Below are positions 14,486 to 24,333 of a stretch of DNA of 64,000 nucleotides, one piece after another. Made by a program: the position numbers and the translations under genes. The DNA is from Sphingobacterium micropteri. Its GTDB lineage: Bacteria; Bacteroidota; Bacteroidia; Sphingobacteriales; Sphingobacteriaceae. Each line of letters starts with the position of its first letter. The stretch's first letter is position 1. Under the pieces are notes generated by a model, which saw only the letters and a program-made list of their open reading frames with translations, made no database searches and was not told the DNA's origin. The DNA lies in contig NZ_JACOIK010000007.1 of NCBI RefSeq assembly GCF_014692515.1, positions 186,001-250,000 on the forward strand, in the 5' to 3' direction.

Positions 14486-16894
14486 ATGCGTATTATTTTA
14501 AGTTTTTGTGTTCTCCTGTTCACTGTATTTACCGTACAGGCCCAACAAGGAGAGGTAAGCGGTCGTGTCTTTAATGAACAGCGAGAACCGTTGGCAAATG
14601 CATCGATTTATGTATTGACTGCAAAAGTAGGAGCTCTCCTAAAAACAGAGGTGACGGATGGACAAGGTCGATATATCATAAAAAATATACCTCCAGGAGA
14701 ATTTGTGATCCAGGCGTCTTCGGTAGGATACGAAACGACGAAATCTGTCCCCATAATGGTCATGAAGCAATCCGTTGTTGTGGATGATTTAATACTGACC
14801 GTACAATCTCGGACAATAGACGAGGTTACTGTAGAAGGGCAGGTACCCCTCGTGCAACAGCGGGATGGGAAACTGGTGTTAAACGTCGAAAATTCTACGC
14901 TGGCCGCGGGGAACAATGCCTTAGAAGTGGTACAGCGCGCACCTGGAGTAAGTGTGGATAAAGACGAGAACCTCCAATTAATGGGACAACAGGGCGTGAA
15001 TGTGACTATTGACGGTAGGCAGACATATATGAGTGGCGAGCAGCTTACGGCATTTCTCAAAGCGACCAATGGCGACCAGATCAAGAGCGTGGAAGTCAGT
15101 ACGATCCGAAGCGCGAAAGAGGATGCGGAAGGAACGGTAGGTACGATCAACATCGTGTTGAAGAAAAACAGATTAGAAGGTTTTAATGGTTCATTTCTGG
15201 CAAGTGCTGCCCACGGTAAACATGCCCGGGGAAATTCTTCGTTGAACCTCAATTACCGAAAAAACAATACGACTATCTTTGGTACTTATGGTTTTACCCG
15301 GAATAAAAGACAATTTGATTTGGGTATGGAAAGGGTTATTCCGTCAGATGGTGCCGATCGCGTATTTGATCAGGATGCCTATCTTATAGAGACAAACAAA
15401 ACGCATAATTATAGAATAGGAGTAGAACAGAAAACCTCGGAAAAAAACACCATGTTATTGCAGTTTTCAGGTGATAACGATGAGGAAATTTCAGATAATA
15501 CCAGCCTCACAAACATCGGCCCACGCATCGGCGTTGTCGATTCTGTATTGGATGCCTCTTCGAAATCTGTAACACCTTTTAACCGGTATTCCGTCAACTT
15601 TAACAACGAGCTCCAATTGGATACGCTGGGGAGTAAATTGGTGCTGGATTTGGACTGGAGTGCTTTCCGCAACAACTCCAATATCAACTATGCATATCGC
15701 ACTTCCGATCCTGCCGGAAACCTGTTGTATGATCCCGAGCTAGAAAGAAGTCGGATGCCTGTAGATATTGATATCTATGTTGCCAAGTTGGATTTTGAAA
15801 AGATGTTGCGAAAGGGTGGAAAATTAGAGACAGGTCTAAAGTATAGTAATGTGCGTTCGGATAATGACTTGCAGTTTGAACATTTTGTAGATAACCAATG
15901 GCAAGACTATGCAGGACGTCCCAACCATTTTGTATATACAGAACAGATAGCCGCAGCTTATGCCGACTATAGCCGTGGATTCGGACAATGGTCGATGAAA
16001 CTGGGGCTTCGAACGGAGTACACCGTTTCCGATGGAAACTCTATTACACTGGAGAAACGTGTGAAACGTGATTATTTAGATTGGTTCCCCTCGGCAAACG
16101 TATCCTATACACTGAATGAAAACAATATCCTTTCGCTCAGCTATGCCCGAAAGATAGGGCGTCCAAACTACAGGCATTTGAACCCATTCGAATATTATAT
16201 CGACAAATTTACATTTATGAGGGGGAACCCTTATGTCAATCCGCAGTATACCAATGGTTTTACTTTAAATTATACCCTGTACAAGATGTTCAATTTTACA
16301 TTAGGAACGGATTTGACCAGGGATGCGATGGTAGAAAGCTTAGGACAGGATTCGGTGACCGGCCAGGCGTGGATTACCCGGGAAAATTTAGCGAATACGG
16401 TAACATCTTATTTGAATATTAATGCGCCGGTAAGAATAGGTAAGTTTTGGACAATGAACAATAACCTGACAACTATTTATATGCATTTCAAAGGGCCTAT
16501 AGCCGGAGAATATGCCGACTTAGGCTCGGCTTTCTTTCAAGGGCGTAGCATGAATAGCTTTAAACTGAACAAAGCGTTTTCTGCAGAATTGTCTGTTAAT
16601 TATAATAGTGCATTCCTATATAATGTTTATAAAATTCACGCCCGTTGGGGGACAGATATCGGCGTTAACTATAATTTCAAAGATGATCGAAGCTCTTTGA
16701 AATTGGCCGGGACAGATATTTTCCGTACACAACAAAATAATGTTTCTACAGATTTTGGGCAGTTCAACTCCATGATCCGTCAGTATAACGACAATCAAAC
16801 AATTCGGCTGACCTATACCTATAAATTCGGTAATTTGAAACAGCAAATCAAAAAAAGAGACAACGAATCGGAAGAGGCTAGCCGCGCGCGGTAA
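14486..16894 (+). CDS. TonB-dependent receptor-like outer membrane beta-barrel protein
   Basis: An 802-residue outer-membrane protein. It has a signal peptide (about 1-19, ending VQAQQ), a carboxypeptidase-regulatory-like beta-sandwich (about 21-105, GEVSGRVFNEQREPLANASIYV), a plug domain (about 120-230, with GVNVTIDGRQTYMSGEQLTAFLK), and an outer membrane beta-barrel of the OMP_b-brl_2 type rich in alternating aromatic strands. No SusD partner follows, so it is not a SusC. It sits 3 nt after the PspC gene, which suggests a role tied to envelope homeostasis rather than glycan import. Substrate unknown. Confidence 0.85.
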   Translation: MRIILSFCVLLFTVFTVQAQQGEVSGRVFNEQREPLANASIYVLTAKVGALLKTEVTDGQGRYIIKNIPPGEFVIQASSVGYETTKSVPIMVMKQSVVVDDLILTVQSRTIDEVTVEGQVPLVQQRDGKLVLNVENSTLAAGNNALEVVQRAPGVSVDKDENLQLMGQQGVNVTIDGRQTYMSGEQLTAFLKATNGDQIKSVEVSTIRSAKEDAEGTVGTINIVLKKNRLEGFNGSFLASAAHGKHARGNSSLNLNYRKNNTTIFGTYGFTRNKRQFDLGMERVIPSDGADRVFDQDAYLIETNKTHNYRIGVEQKTSEKNTMLLQFSGDNDEEISDNTSLTNIGPRIGVVDSVLDASSKSVTPFNRYSVNFNNELQLDTLGSKLVLDLDWSAFRNNSNINYAYRTSDPAGNLLYDPELERSRMPVDIDIYVAKLDFEKMLRKGGKLETGLKYSNVRSDNDLQFEHFVDNQWQDYAGRPNHFVYTEQIAAAYADYSRGFGQWSMKLGLRTEYTVSDGNSITLEKRVKRDYLDWFPSANVSYTLNENNILSLSYARKIGRPNYRHLNPFEYYIDKFTFMRGNPYVNPQYTNGFTLNYTLYKMFNFTLGTDLTRDAMVESLGQDSVTGQAWITRENLANTVTSYLNINAPVRIGKFWTMNNNLTTIYMHFKGPIAGEYADLGSAFFQGRSMNSFKLNKAFSAELSVNYNSAFLYNVYKIHARWGTDIGVNYNFKDDRSSLKLAGTDIFRTQQNNVSTDFGQFNSMIRQYNDNQTIRLTYTYKFGNLKQQIKKRDNESEEASRAR

Positions 16895-16953
16895 ATCGTA
16901 AACCAAACTCCTAAAAAATTGTTATCTTGTCAGGATTTAAACAAAAGATGATT

Positions 16954-17835
16954 ATGAAAGGATTACTTCTTTTTGCTGTAACGGCTGTAGGAACTACATT
17001 ATTGACAACCGCATGCGGTCAACGGCAACAACAGGGACAACAAGACGAACAGGAACAACAGGAGCATCAATTACAATTGACGGAACTGTGGGAAACGAAA
17101 GATTTACCGACACCGGAATCTGTACTCTATCACGAGGGAAACAACGTATTATATGTGTCGTTGATTGATGGTGATGGGACTGCGAAAGACGGAAAGGGTG
17201 GAGTTGCTATATTGAATCTAGACGGAAGCGTCAAGGATCAAAATTGGGTAACCGGCATGAACGCACCCAAAGGCATGGCCATTCATGAGAATTTGTTATA
17301 TGTGGCCGATATTACCGCCGTCGCTGTCATTGATCTGGAAACAGGCGATGTGCTTCATGAAATTGAATTTCCTGATGCGGTTTTTTTGAATGATGTTACA
17401 GTTGACGACGATGGTATAGTTTATGTGTCCGACACCCGTACCGGTACGATCTATCAGATGCAGGATAACCAACCTACAGTATTTTTAAAAGACGCACCGA
17501 ATGCTAATGGTTTGAAGGTTGTGGACGGAAACCTTTACGCGTTAATAGGTCCCGAGTTATGGAAAATCGATGCTGATAAGAATAGTACGGTAATTACAAA
17601 AGGCTTCGAGCTCGGTGGCGATGGACTGGAACCCGTAGGTGATAAGGGGGATTTTCTGGTGACCTGTTGGGGAGGTTTGGTATATTATGTGAAAGCAGAT
17701 GGTAGTTTCGAGAAGTTGATGGATGTACAAGGGGAGATGAATACAGCAGATTTGGGTATACATCCCGAAAGCAATACGATATACATTCCCACATTCAATA
17801 GCAATAGCGTCAAAGCATTTAAGTTGGAAAAATAA
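16954..17835 (+). CDS. SMP-30/NHL-like beta-propeller lipoprotein
   Basis: A 293-residue lipoprotein with a signal peptide MKGLLLFAVTAVG and lipobox LTTAC (Cys near 21), then a low-complexity linker rich in Gln/Glu (about 22-40). The rest is a beta-propeller like SMP-30/gluconolactonase or NHL proteins, with repeated 'G-NxLYVAD' blades (ENLLYVADITAV, DGIVYVSDTRTG, DGNLYALIGPELW). Some members are lactonases; no catalytic set can be assigned with confidence here. ATG 16954 or 16948 are both possible; the TTG at 16927 overlaps a degenerate -7 box (TATCTTG) and is unlikely. A strong terminator follows. Confidence 0.75.
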   Translation: MKGLLLFAVTAVGTTLLTTACGQRQQQGQQDEQEQQEHQLQLTELWETKDLPTPESVLYHEGNNVLYVSLIDGDGTAKDGKGGVAILNLDGSVKDQNWVTGMNAPKGMAIHENLLYVADITAVAVIDLETGDVLHEIEFPDAVFLNDVTVDDDGIVYVSDTRTGTIYQMQDNQPTVFLKDAPNANGLKVVDGNLYALIGPELWKIDADKNSTVITKGFELGGDGLEPVGDKGDFLVTCWGGLVYYVKADGSFEKLMDVQGEMNTADLGIHPESNTIYIPTFNSNSVKAFKLEK

Positions 17836-17840
17836 ATAAA

Positions 17841-17869
17841 AGAGAGGAGGAAACTCCTCTTCTTTTTTT
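17841..17869 (+). terminator. Rho-independent terminator after propeller lipoprotein gene
   Basis: Stem AGAGGAG (17843-17849) / CTCCTCT (17854-17860) with a GAAA tetraloop, followed by TCTTTTTTT. It begins 7 nt after the stop codon. Confidence 0.85.
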
Positions 17870-17879
17870 GAAGGATAAC

Positions 17880-17887
17880 TATCTTTG
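17880..17887 (+). promoter_or_regulatory. -7 promoter box of murF
   Basis: TATCTTTG ends 6 nt before the ATG at 17894, so the murF message would be leaderless or carry a few nucleotides of leader at most. Confidence 0.6.
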
Positions 17888-17893
17888 TCGACG

Positions 17894-19204
17894 ATGAACA
17901 GTATGACGACAGAACAATTATATCAACGCTATCGAGAAAGCGGGACGGTATCTACGGATACCCGAAATATAATACCTAACAGTATATTTTTCGCCTTAAA
18001 AGGAGAGCGCTTCAATGCCAATGAATTTGCAGCGCAAGCATTGGAAAGCGGTGCTAAATGGGCGGTTGTCGACGAAGCGAAATATGCTGTTGACGAACGC
18101 TATATTCTGGTAGCAGATGTGCTGAGTACGTTGCAGGATCTGGCCCGGTATCACCGTCGCCAACTAAATATCCCCATTATAGGAATTACCGGTACAAACG
18201 GAAAGACGACGACCAAGGAGTTGTTATATGCTGTGCTGTCGCAACGCTTTAAAACGTATGCTACAAAAGGAAATCTCAATAACCATATAGGTGTTCCGCT
18301 CACGTTGCTTTCCATCGATGACAGTATCGAAATGGCCGTTATTGAAATGGGCGCAAATCATCAGCAAGAAATTGCATTTCTGTGTGACATCGCCCTGCCG
18401 ACACACGGGCTTATCACCAATGTCGGAAAGGCGCATTTGGAAGGCTTTGGCTCGTTTGACGGGGTGAAGAAAGCCAAAGGGGAGCTATATGATTTCCTCA
18501 AAATGCAGGATGGGGTGTTGTTCCTTCAAGGAGATAATGAATACCTGCGCGAAATGGAAATGCAACGCGGTATTTCAAAAACTGTTCGCTATGGTTTTTC
18601 GTCGGAAAATGATATCGTAGGAAGATTGGAATATGCTAATCCTCTACTTTGTATCTCGTGGAAAACAGACGATACGAAAGATGTTCATGTCGTACAGACC
18701 CAACTGACAGGTACTTATAATATAGAGAATATATTAGCTGCGATTGCGGTAGGGCATTTTTTTGGTATAGATGATATACGTATCAATCACGGCGTTGAGG
18801 GATATACGCCTACCAATAATCGTTCGCAGATCACAAAGACAGTACATAATACAGTTATCGCCGATTATTATAATGCGAATGTAAGTAGTATGGAGGCTGC
18901 TCTGGCAAATATAGCTGTTATAGAAGCCGTTTATAAGGTAATTATACTGGGCGATATGTTCGAATTGGGAGAGGATGCGTGGATAGAGCATCGACGGGTC
19001 GTGGATCGGGCGCTAGCCGTGGAGGCGAAGCGGACAATTTTTGTGGGTGAGGCATTCTATGCCCAGAGAAATCCAAAAGCAGAGTTTTACAAAACGACGG
19101 ATGATGCGAAAGAAGCTCTCCGTGAACGTCCTGTTGTGGATAGTACGGTTCTTCTGAAAGCTTCTCGTGGAATGGCATTTGAAAAGCTGATGGAGGCGTT
19201 ATAG
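17894..19204 (+). CDS. murF: UDP-N-acetylmuramoyl-tripeptide--D-alanyl-D-alanine ligase MurF
   Basis: A 436-residue Mur ligase that adds D-Ala-D-Ala to the UDP-MurNAc tripeptide in the cytoplasm, the last cytosolic step of peptidoglycan stem synthesis. The ATP loop GITGTNGKTTTKE lies near residues 97-109, followed by TKGNLNNHIGVPLTLL and EMGANHQQEI, typical of MurF, and the C-terminal ILGDMFELG. The N terminus with STDTRNI and IFFALKGERFNAN matches the UDP-binding domain. Start: ATG 17894 (MNSMTTEQ) or 17903; the TTG at 17885 lies within the -7 box. It is not in a dcw cluster but alone, as in related genomes. Confidence 0.95.
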   Translation: MNSMTTEQLYQRYRESGTVSTDTRNIIPNSIFFALKGERFNANEFAAQALESGAKWAVVDEAKYAVDERYILVADVLSTLQDLARYHRRQLNIPIIGITGTNGKTTTKELLYAVLSQRFKTYATKGNLNNHIGVPLTLLSIDDSIEMAVIEMGANHQQEIAFLCDIALPTHGLITNVGKAHLEGFGSFDGVKKAKGELYDFLKMQDGVLFLQGDNEYLREMEMQRGISKTVRYGFSSENDIVGRLEYANPLLCISWKTDDTKDVHVVQTQLTGTYNIENILAAIAVGHFFGIDDIRINHGVEGYTPTNNRSQITKTVHNTVIADYYNANVSSMEAALANIAVIEAVYKVIILGDMFELGEDAWIEHRRVVDRALAVEAKRTIFVGEAFYAQRNPKAEFYKTTDDAKEALRERPVVDSTVLLKASRGMAFEKLMEAL

Positions 19205-19287
19205 AACTCATCGCCATAACTCCAGCAAGAGCTATTATTTTGGATTGTTTATAACAGCGAACATTGGGAATAATATATGTCTGAGGT

Positions 19288-19725
19288 CTACACATCCAGA
19301 GACAGGTGCTTCTCTTTATTGATAAGCTGTGCTATACTGGTATCATTTAGGATCTGCAGCATTGCGTTTCGTACCTCGGCAAAAGTGTCTCGAATGCCGC
19401 AAGCGTGCTCTTCGACACATTCCTCACAAGAGCGATAAAAATTAAGACTCACACAGGGTAATAATGCGATCGGTCCATCGATTAATCGCATAACCTGGGA
19501 AAGGTAGATGTCTTCGGGTGCTTTGTTTAAGCTGTAGCCTCCACCGGCTCCCTTTTTGGAATACAATATACCCGCATTGCGCATTTCTAGAAGAATCTGC
19601 TCTAAGAATTTTTTCGGAATACGTTCCTCTTCTGCAATCCTTACAATCTGCATAGGTTCTTTTCCGTAGTTACGTCCTAGCACCATAAGCGCCTTAATGG
19701 CGTATTTTGTTTTCTTAGAAAGCAT
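19288..19725 (-). CDS. Rrf2 family transcriptional regulator with four cysteines
   Basis: A 145-residue winged-helix regulator. The HTH spans about residues 5-55 (YAIKALMVLG to LEMRNAGIL), followed by the family wing KKGAGGGYSLNKAPEDI. Cysteines C91, C100, C103 and C109 fall in the segment where IscR-type members bind a [2Fe-2S] cluster, so it may sense Fe-S or redox state; CymR-type members lack this. A -7 box TATCTTTG (19761-19768, minus strand) lies about 35 nt upstream. It is convergent with murF and shares no operon. Its regulon is unknown; sufBCD at 35 kb or sulfur-assimilation genes elsewhere are candidates. Confidence 0.85.
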   Translation of the reverse strand: MLSKKTKYAIKALMVLGRNYGKEPMQIVRIAEEERIPKKFLEQILLEMRNAGILYSKKGAGGGYSLNKAPEDIYLSQVMRLIDGPIALLPCVSLNFYRSCEECVEEHACGIRDTFAEVRNAMLQILNDTSIAQLINKEKHLSLDV

Positions 19726-19760
19726 ACGTTCCCTTTTTATGGATCAATCAATAATAACCA

Positions 19761-19768
19761 CAAAGATA
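19761..19768 (-). promoter_or_regulatory. -7 promoter box of the Rrf2 regulator gene
   Basis: On the minus strand the sequence reads TATCTTTG, about 35 nt before the ATG at 19725. Confidence 0.55.
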
Positions 19769-19792
19769 CGGAAAAAATAATATGCTCTTGAC

Positions 19793-21430
19793 TTATTGCC
19801 CTAATACCTCTATGATTGGCTTTCCAATGTTACCATTCGGCTCCATAATATGCAAAAGCGAAGCGATCGTTGGAGCGATGTCTACAACATGTACTTCCTT
19901 GTTGCTTACACCATGTTGTACTCCCCATCCCATAAATATCAATGGTATATGGGAGTCGTACGGCGACCACACGCCGTGGGTGGTTCCCGGACTACGCGGT
20001 GTGCCCGAATACCATTGTGGATCGGCGATAATCTGTATAGCACCACTATGTCTGCGGTTGTAACCGTTGATAATTTTCTCGCGGAGTGGAGCAGGTATAA
20101 ACATATTTTGATTCCCCTCCATGTCAATAACATACGTAATGCCCTCTTCCTTTTGAAGCGTTTGGATAATAGTCTCCTTAACCTTATTTATATCCAGCTG
20201 AAGAGAATCTAGGAGCGAATAGTTGAGATGGACCTGATAGTTTAATAAGCTTCTAACAATTTTATCACTACCAAATTTATCTTGAAGTTCGCTATTTAGA
20301 TTACGTTGAATCTGACGGGTGAATAAATAACCTGCATTTCCTTTTTCATCTGTGTAATACATTGGGTTGTAGGAAGCGGCGTGATCCGCAGAGAGGAAAA
20401 AAGTATAATTACCTTTGCCTACATGCTTATCAAGATAGGCTAAAAAATCGGCGATATCCTTATCGAGTCGGAGGTAGGTGTCTTCAATCTCAACAGCCGA
20501 AAGGGAATAGCGATGGCCAACATAATCTGTTGCCGATAAGCTCACACACAAAAAATCGGTATTGCCAGACGGATTATTGCCCAGTTGCTCGTGTTCGAGT
20601 GCTTTTTTTGCGAAATCTAGGGTGAGCGTATTTCCTTTAGGAACAGATTTAATCATCTCGTAGCCGGCATCTTTCATCAATTCCGAAGTTTTACGAGGGA
20701 AGGTAGGTGTTTCTTCGCCTGCCCATTTGCCTTCATACGGATTGTCATCGGAAATACTATTGATATACGTATCTATAGGGTAAAGTGTATTCCAATCTTC
20801 TTTTAAATATTTATCCGCCAGATGCTGCTTATTGAAAGACGCTACCCAGTCGGGCAGATTTTTCATGTAGAACGAACTGGAAATCCAATTTCCCGATTTT
20901 CCTTCAAACCAGTATGCGGCGTCCGCAAAATGACCCGCCGGCAGAATAGCACCGCGGTCTTTTAGCGATATACCGATCACTTTCGATTGAAAGTTGGTGC
21001 CAAGCTTCAGTTGGTCAGTCATGGTGGAGGCTAGTAGGTTGCGCGGCGACTGCTGTCCGGCTTTTTCCGTCGTGCCTATGCCTTGTACGTTGTCATCCTG
21101 TGTACAGTACATGGGCTGGCCCGTTGCTTGGATGATCCAATCATTTCCAGCGATACCATGAATAGAAGGAACCGATCCTGTGTAAACAGAACTATGCCCT
21201 ATAGCTGTAAATGTGGGAATATAATTAAGTAGCGTGTTTTCACATGAAAATCCTTCATTTAGCAGACGTTTGAAACCATCATCACCATATCTGTCCGCAA
21301 ATCGATAGAGGTAATCCCATCGCATTTGGTCTACCATCAATCCCACCACCAACTTTGGACGTGCAGGTTGGGCATGTCCTTGCAACATTATAGTTACGGT
21401 CAGTAAACCGGTAAAGAAAAATTTCCACAT
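19793..21430 (-). CDS. pafA: PafA-type alkaline phosphatase
   Basis: A 545-residue secreted phosphomonoesterase of the alkaline phosphatase superfamily. It has a signal peptide (about 1-20). Active-site residues line up with Elizabethkingia PafA at a constant offset: D34 (VDQMR), nucleophile T75 (in YIPTFTAIGHS), N96 (AGNDW), and the K157-x-R159 pair (SLKDRG). Later metal ligands occur in SATDYVGHRY, ADHAA and the C-terminal TTHG. PafA works without phosphate repression, gives phosphate from sugar and nucleotide esters in the periplasm, and needs zinc. The gene begins 11 nt after the uvrA stop, so it is probably cotranscribed with uvrA. Confidence 0.9.
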   Translation of the reverse strand: MWKFFFTGLLTVTIMLQGHAQPARPKLVVGLMVDQMRWDYLYRFADRYGDDGFKRLLNEGFSCENTLLNYIPTFTAIGHSSVYTGSVPSIHGIAGNDWIIQATGQPMYCTQDDNVQGIGTTEKAGQQSPRNLLASTMTDQLKLGTNFQSKVIGISLKDRGAILPAGHFADAAYWFEGKSGNWISSSFYMKNLPDWVASFNKQHLADKYLKEDWNTLYPIDTYINSISDDNPYEGKWAGEETPTFPRKTSELMKDAGYEMIKSVPKGNTLTLDFAKKALEHEQLGNNPSGNTDFLCVSLSATDYVGHRYSLSAVEIEDTYLRLDKDIADFLAYLDKHVGKGNYTFFLSADHAASYNPMYYTDEKGNAGYLFTRQIQRNLNSELQDKFGSDKIVRSLLNYQVHLNYSLLDSLQLDINKVKETIIQTLQKEEGITYVIDMEGNQNMFIPAPLREKIINGYNRRHSGAIQIIADPQWYSGTPRSPGTTHGVWSPYDSHIPLIFMGWGVQHGVSNKEVHVVDIAPTIASLLHIMEPNGNIGKPIIEVLGQ

Positions 21431-21441
21431 ATTAGTTTAGT

Positions 21442-24258
21442 TTACTTAGAAAGAGTAGATAAAGGTAAATGATTTTTTAAATACTTCCCAGTATAAGATT
21501 CGTTACATTCCACCAGATCCTCTGGTGTTCCTTCGAAAACAACCTCTCCCCCCTTATTTCCACCTTCCGGTCCGATGTCGATAACCCAATCGGCCGTTTT
21601 TATCATTTCCATATTGTGCTCAATGACCAAGATGCTGTTTCCTAGCGCAATCAACGCATCAAAAGCTTTAAGCAGTTTGTGGATGTCGTGGAAATGCAAT
21701 CCAGTTGTCGGTTCGTCGAAAATGAAAAGCGTTTTCTTACTGTTGTTCCCTTTGATTAAAAAAGAAGCAAGCTTGATACGTTGGGCTTCGCCTCCCGATA
21801 AAGTACTCGATGGCTGACCAAGTTTTACGTAACCCAATCCCACGTCCTGTAAAGGTTTAATTTTCGCAATAACTTTAGGCAGATCACTGAAGAACTCCAT
21901 AGCTTCGTCCACACTGAGGTCTAAAACGTCAGCTACCGATTTACCTTTGTATTCCACATCTAACACATGTTGTTTGAACCGTTTACCACCACACGCCTCA
22001 CATGGAAGTACGATGTCGGCCATGAATTGCATTTCGATTTTGACCTCACCGTCCCCCTGGCATACATCGCAACGACCCCCTTCCACATTAAATGAGAAAG
22101 CGGCCGGCTTTAACCCGGAAGCCTTCGCCGCAGGCAAATTAGCATAAACCGACCTCACTTCATCCCAACCTTTTACATACGTTACTGGATTGGAACGGGA
22201 GGACCTGCCGATCGGGTTCTGATCGATCATTTCGATTTGTTCAATACTTGTTATATCGCCTTCAAGGGCATCGAATATACCTGTTTGCTCTCCGCTGTAA
22301 TTGCCGATGGCTTTTTGTAAGGCGGGGTATAGAATACGTTTGATAAGGGAGGTTTTCCCCGACCCCGATACACCGGTTACGACGGTAAATACGTTTAACG
22401 GAAAGGTTACGTTAATTCCTTTTAAATTGTTTTCCCGAGCCCCTTTTACGATAAGGGAATCACGCCATTTACGTCGCGTTTTAGGCGTAGGAATGGTCAG
22501 TTGACTGTTTAGATATTGCCCTGTTAAGCTGTCTTTATCTCGAATAATTTCTGAATAGGTGCCGGCGAAAACGAGTTGACCGCCATTTATTCCGGCTTCC
22601 GGACCGATGTCAATAAGATAATCGGCGGCTTCCATCATTTCTTGTTCGTGTTCCACAACAATCACTGTATTACCGACATCGCGTAACGATTTCAATACAC
22701 CGATTAGTCGCTGGGTATCGCGCGGGTGCAAACCGATACTTGGTTCGTCTAATACATAGATAGAGCCCACGAGCGAACTCCCTAACGATGTTGCTAAATT
22801 GATGCGTTGCGATTCTCCACCCGAAAGTGTGTTGCTCAACCGGTTTAAGGTGAGGTAGCTTAATCCAACATCACACAAAAACTGGAGCCTGTTGACAATC
22901 TCGGCAAGCAAACGCTTTGCGATTAGTTGTTCATGCTCCGTTAATTTAAGTTCTTTAAAGAATTGGAGAGCTTCTTCCAATGGCAATAAAACAATATCCG
23001 TAATCGATTTGCCAGCGATTTTGACATACGTAGCATCTTTGCGTAAACGCGATCCCTTACAATCAGGACAATCGGTTTTTCCACGATAACGGGATAACAT
23101 GACGCGGTATTGTATTTTGTAGGTTTGTTGTTCCAGCTCTTCAAAAAATTGGTTCAATCCGCCGAAATATTTGTTCCCTGTCCATAATAGTTCCTGTTGT
23201 TCAGGTGTAAGATCACCATAGGCACGATGTATGGGGAAATCAAACTTAAGCGCGCTGCGTACCAGACGGTTTAGCCATTCGCCCATTTTCTCTCCCCGCC
23301 AGGGAGCAATAGCTCCATCATACGTCGAGCGGCTTTTGTCGGGAATAACCAAATCGGCGTCTATTCCGATGACCTTACCATACCCCTCGCAGCGTTTGCA
23401 GGCACCATATGGGTTGTTAAAGCTAAAGAAGTTTGGAGTTGGCTCTTCGAATAGGATGCCGTCTAGTTCGAATTTGTCGGAATAATGCTTTCTATCACCA
23501 TCGATATCGACGTAACATTCGCCTTTTCCTTCAAAAAAAGCGGTCTGTAGGGAATCAGCCATACGACTGTTCGTCTCGTCTTGTTTATCTAGCCGTATAC
23601 GGTCTACCACAATCTGGACTTCTCCTGCTTTGAAATCTTTATTTGGTATACGCGTATCTTCGATAATACTTTCTATCTTCTGTATCTTTTCTTCAAACAG
23701 AACCCGTACGAATCCTTTTTGAAGCAATAAGGATAATTCTTCTTTTAGCTTTCGTTTATTAATAGGAATAAGTTCCGCGAAAATAGTGATAGTCGTATCT
23801 TCCGGATAGGACATCAATTCATCAATAATAGACGATGTGGTGTCTTTCGTAACCTGCTTACCCGAAATTGGAGAAAAGGTCTTGCCAATCCGGGCATAAA
23901 GGAGTTTAAGATAATCGTATATCTCCGTGGACGTACCTACAGTAGAGCGCGGATTGGACGTGATTACTTTTTGTTCGATGGCAATTGCCGGAGCGATCCC
24001 TTTAATATAGTCTACTTCAGGTTTATTCATCCGTCCCATAAACTGTCTGGCATAAGAAGATAGACTTTCCACGTAGCGTCGCTGACCTTCCGCATAAAGG
24101 GTGTCAAAAGCAAGGGAAGATTTCCCTGAACCCGACGTTCCTGTAATGACAACGAGCTTATTTTTAGGGATGTCAACATCGATGTTTTTCAGATTGTTGA
24201 CCCGCGCACCCTTAATTTGGATAAACGACTTTGCGTTTTGTTCCGATTTTTTTGACAT
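21442..24258 (-). CDS. uvrA: Excinuclease ABC subunit UvrA
   Basis: A 938-residue DNA-damage sensor of nucleotide excision repair. Two ABC ATPase halves are visible: Walker [10 protein letters not shown] near residue 40-48 and GVSGSGKTS near 635, each with an LSGGE signature ([16 protein letters not shown]). Zinc-finger cysteines occur as C-x2-C pairs in CKRCEGYG (about 285), CDVCQGDG (about 730) and CEACGGKRF (about 750). The start MSKKSEQ at 24258 is chosen: the -7 box TACCTTTG on the minus strand (24272-24265) ends 6 nt before it, while the TTG at 24267 overlaps the box. pafA lies 11 nt downstream. Confidence 0.96.
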   Translation of the reverse strand: MSKKSEQNAKSFIQIKGARVNNLKNIDVDIPKNKLVVITGTSGSGKSSLAFDTLYAEGQRRYVESLSSYARQFMGRMNKPEVDYIKGIAPAIAIEQKVITSNPRSTVGTSTEIYDYLKLLYARIGKTFSPISGKQVTKDTTSSIIDELMSYPEDTTITIFAELIPINKRKLKEELSLLLQKGFVRVLFEEKIQKIESIIEDTRIPNKDFKAGEVQIVVDRIRLDKQDETNSRMADSLQTAFFEGKGECYVDIDGDRKHYSDKFELDGILFEEPTPNFFSFNNPYGACKRCEGYGKVIGIDADLVIPDKSRSTYDGAIAPWRGEKMGEWLNRLVRSALKFDFPIHRAYGDLTPEQQELLWTGNKYFGGLNQFFEELEQQTYKIQYRVMLSRYRGKTDCPDCKGSRLRKDATYVKIAGKSITDIVLLPLEEALQFFKELKLTEHEQLIAKRLLAEIVNRLQFLCDVGLSYLTLNRLSNTLSGGESQRINLATSLGSSLVGSIYVLDEPSIGLHPRDTQRLIGVLKSLRDVGNTVIVVEHEQEMMEAADYLIDIGPEAGINGGQLVFAGTYSEIIRDKDSLTGQYLNSQLTIPTPKTRRKWRDSLIVKGARENNLKGINVTFPLNVFTVVTGVSGSGKTSLIKRILYPALQKAIGNYSGEQTGIFDALEGDITSIEQIEMIDQNPIGRSSRSNPVTYVKGWDEVRSVYANLPAAKASGLKPAAFSFNVEGGRCDVCQGDGEVKIEMQFMADIVLPCEACGGKRFKQHVLDVEYKGKSVADVLDLSVDEAMEFFSDLPKVIAKIKPLQDVGLGYVKLGQPSSTLSGGEAQRIKLASFLIKGNNSKKTLFIFDEPTTGLHFHDIHKLLKAFDALIALGNSILVIEHNMEMIKTADWVIDIGPEGGNKGGEVVFEGTPEDLVECNESYTGKYLKNHLPLSTLSK

Positions 24259-24264
24259 AACCCA

Positions 24265-24272
24265 CAAAGGTA
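24265..24272 (-). promoter_or_regulatory. -7 promoter box of uvrA
   Basis: Minus-strand TACCTTTG, with its 3' end 6 nt before the ATG at 24258; the transcript would start at or very near the start codon. It is divergent from the M3-peptidase box at 24304-24311. Confidence 0.6.
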
Positions 24273-24303
24273 AGGATTTTGTCTGACTCTAATTTGTAAT
24301 CCT

Positions 24304-24311
24304 TATCTTTG
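24304..24311 (+). promoter_or_regulatory. -7 promoter box of M3 peptidase gene
   Basis: TATCTTTG, 22 nt before the ATG at 24334. A TTTTG at 24277-24281 lies 22 nt upstream and may serve as the -33 element. Confidence 0.6.
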
Positions 24312-24333
24312 CCAAAAAACTAAACAACAACGA

